A stretch of DNA of 64,000 bases, taken from positions 29,101,988 through 29,165,987 of the forward strand of contig OU862918.1 in the NCBI GenBank assembly GCA_917880885.1, given 5' to 3'. Positions 63,063 to 64,000 of this stretch are shown piece by piece (the first letter of the stretch is position 1; the number at the start of each line of letters is the position of its first letter). Below the pieces are notes generated by a model. That model made no database searches. It saw only the letters and a program-made list of their open reading frames with translations, and was not told where the DNA came from. The position numbers and the translations under genes were made by a program. The DNA comes from Limnephilus marmoratus. Taxonomy: Eukaryota > Arthropoda > Insecta > Trichoptera > Limnephilidae.

Positions 63063-63677
63063 TCACCCGCGTCGATCTCCGTGGAAATACGGACCGATGA
63101 TGCCTTTAGCAGACATTGCAGCCCAGACTATGACCTTTGATCTGTAGAGTGGTCGCTGATGTTTCTGTTTTGGATTGTCCTCAGCCCAGTAGCGACAATC
63201 CTGTTTATTAACGTATCCGTTTAAATGAAAATTGGCTTCGTCGCTAAACAGAATGTTTTCTAAGTTAGAGAACCTTTTTATCATTTCATTGTTAAACCTT
63301 AGGTGATTAGAGTTATCGGTGTCCTTCAGTTCTTGAACAACCTGGATTTTAAGAGGTGAGTCCTTTTTCAAAATTAACTGAAAAGGACGACTTTTTGATA
63401 TTGAGTGCTTGACTTTGTTTGCGAATGGATAACGATGGATTTTTTCCAACCGAAGCCTTTACTACTTCGATCGTTTTTTCACCCCTAATATACCGCAGGT
63501 GACACGTGTTTTGAATTCGCACAGTTGATCCGGTATTTTCGAACATTCGAATTCATTTTTTATTGTTCTCGTCACTTGTTCCGCACGATAAAAACGCTCA
63601 GTTTTGACCATAGAATCACCGTTTCGGTAATAGGCTCGCACGCAAAAAGCGCCGTGCGTCCCCGGGTACGACTTCAT
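63063..63677 (-). pseudogene. Tc1/mariner-superfamily transposase relic
   Basis: Minus-strand pieces: AFCVRAYYRNGDSMVKTERF (63650-63590, N-terminal helix-turn-helix), then in another frame an A-S-V-G-K-N-P-S-L-S-I-R-K segment (63460s), then LFSDEANFHLNGYVNKQDCR with YWAEDNPKQ and VIVWAAMSAKGIIGPYF (63260-63080). The S-D-E-A-x-F-H-L-x-G-Y-V-N-K-Q block carries the first/second catalytic region of a common insect mariner-like family. At least two frameshifts are present and the coding ends at GDRRG, so the last catalytic residue and C-terminus are gone. The terminal repeats were not found. Confidence 0.75.
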
Positions 63678-63689
63678 TGCTACTTAATC

Positions 63690-64000
63690 TCCACGAAGTA
63701 GTGCTCGACGCTGTCCATATTTCGCATCCGCGCACCGCCCCTTTATGATGTCACAAATAAAACAAAACCCGTCTACCGTTCTTTAATACCCAGTATAATG
63801 AATTTATGACAGCGCAGTTTCCAAGCTGTTCATCGAGATTCGACTCCCAGCCGTGGCAATTAGTTTTATTTTTATATTGATCAACAATTTTTCAAAAACT
63901 TTTTATGTAATTTTCATGGGTCCCGTGAATTTTCACGGGTTTGCACTAGTTAACGTAAATAAGGATTATGGATAACTATCCTCTAATTCATAATTATACT
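63690..64000. other. No gene; possible SINE-like B box at 63838
   Basis: GAGATTCGACTCCCAGCCG has the form of a B box and follows a GCGCAGTTTCCAAGC stretch, but no A box at the right spacing is clear. CCCGTGAATTTTCACGGG near 63926 is a small palindrome. Confidence 0.3.

Noticed and set aside
63838..63870. tRNA gene or SINE head
   Set aside because: A B-box-like word is present but no A box at the required distance and no tRNA fold.

Overview
The window looks like intergenic, transposon-saturated insect DNA. It is AT-rich, and no host protein-coding gene with exons can be recognised. Almost every coding-like stretch belongs to a mobile element. Two non-autonomous Helitron families, tRNA-headed SINEs, RTE and CR1/Jockey-type LINEs, mariner/Tc1 and hAT relics and a Ty3-type LTR element point to an arthropod. 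The Helitron termini resemble those common in Lepidoptera; that is recall, not a search result, so the order is an inference.

Layout. 1-3.5 kb: a pyrimidine tract framed by direct repeats, a LINE 3' end and a deleted CR1/Jockey-type LINE. 4-6.3 kb: a MITE and a Helitron with a 600-bp purine tract. 6.9-8.5 kb: a perfect 17-bp hairpin and a 55-bp minisatellite interrupted by a retroposon. 9.54-13.16 kb: a Ty3/gypsy-type element on the minus strand with identical 164-bp LTRs and a GTATT duplication, lacking gag and carrying one stop in pol. 13.8-20.7 kb: a TIR element, LINE tails, two Helitron copies, a likely solo LTR and several SINEs. 20.9-23.2 kb: a damaged RTE-type LINE. 23.7-24.3 kb: a 173-residue ORF resembling the N-terminal region of hAT/ZMYM-type proteins. 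25.0-25.8 kb: a GC-rich candidate solo LTR. 27.75-28.9 kb: an unusual modular foldback structure.

30-36.4 kb: LINE fragments, a Helitron with a helicase C-terminal vestige, and the longest ORF (809 codons, minus strand), a CR1/Jockey-type endonuclease remnant plus reverse transcriptase. 37-47.9 kb: copies of a poly(A)-tailed retroposon (here S1), Helitrons, MITEs, a tRNA-Thr-like relic, an LTR-like promoter unit and a CpG-rich island. 49.9-55.3 kb: nested SINEs, including an S1 inside an S2, two S2 copies inside one RTE relic, and a 32-bp minisatellite that seems to have grown out of an S2 end. 56-64 kb: a deleted mariner, a hAT element with a 77-bp-arm hairpin, an L2/CR1-type LINE relic and a Tc1/mariner-type transposase relic.

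Working together: the autonomous-type sequences (LINEs, Ty3 pol, transposases) are mostly dead. Non-autonomous families (S1-S4, the two Helitron families, MITEs) are the numerous ones and presumably relied on proteins made elsewhere. Labels S1-S4, HelA and HelB are mine and only group copies seen in this window.
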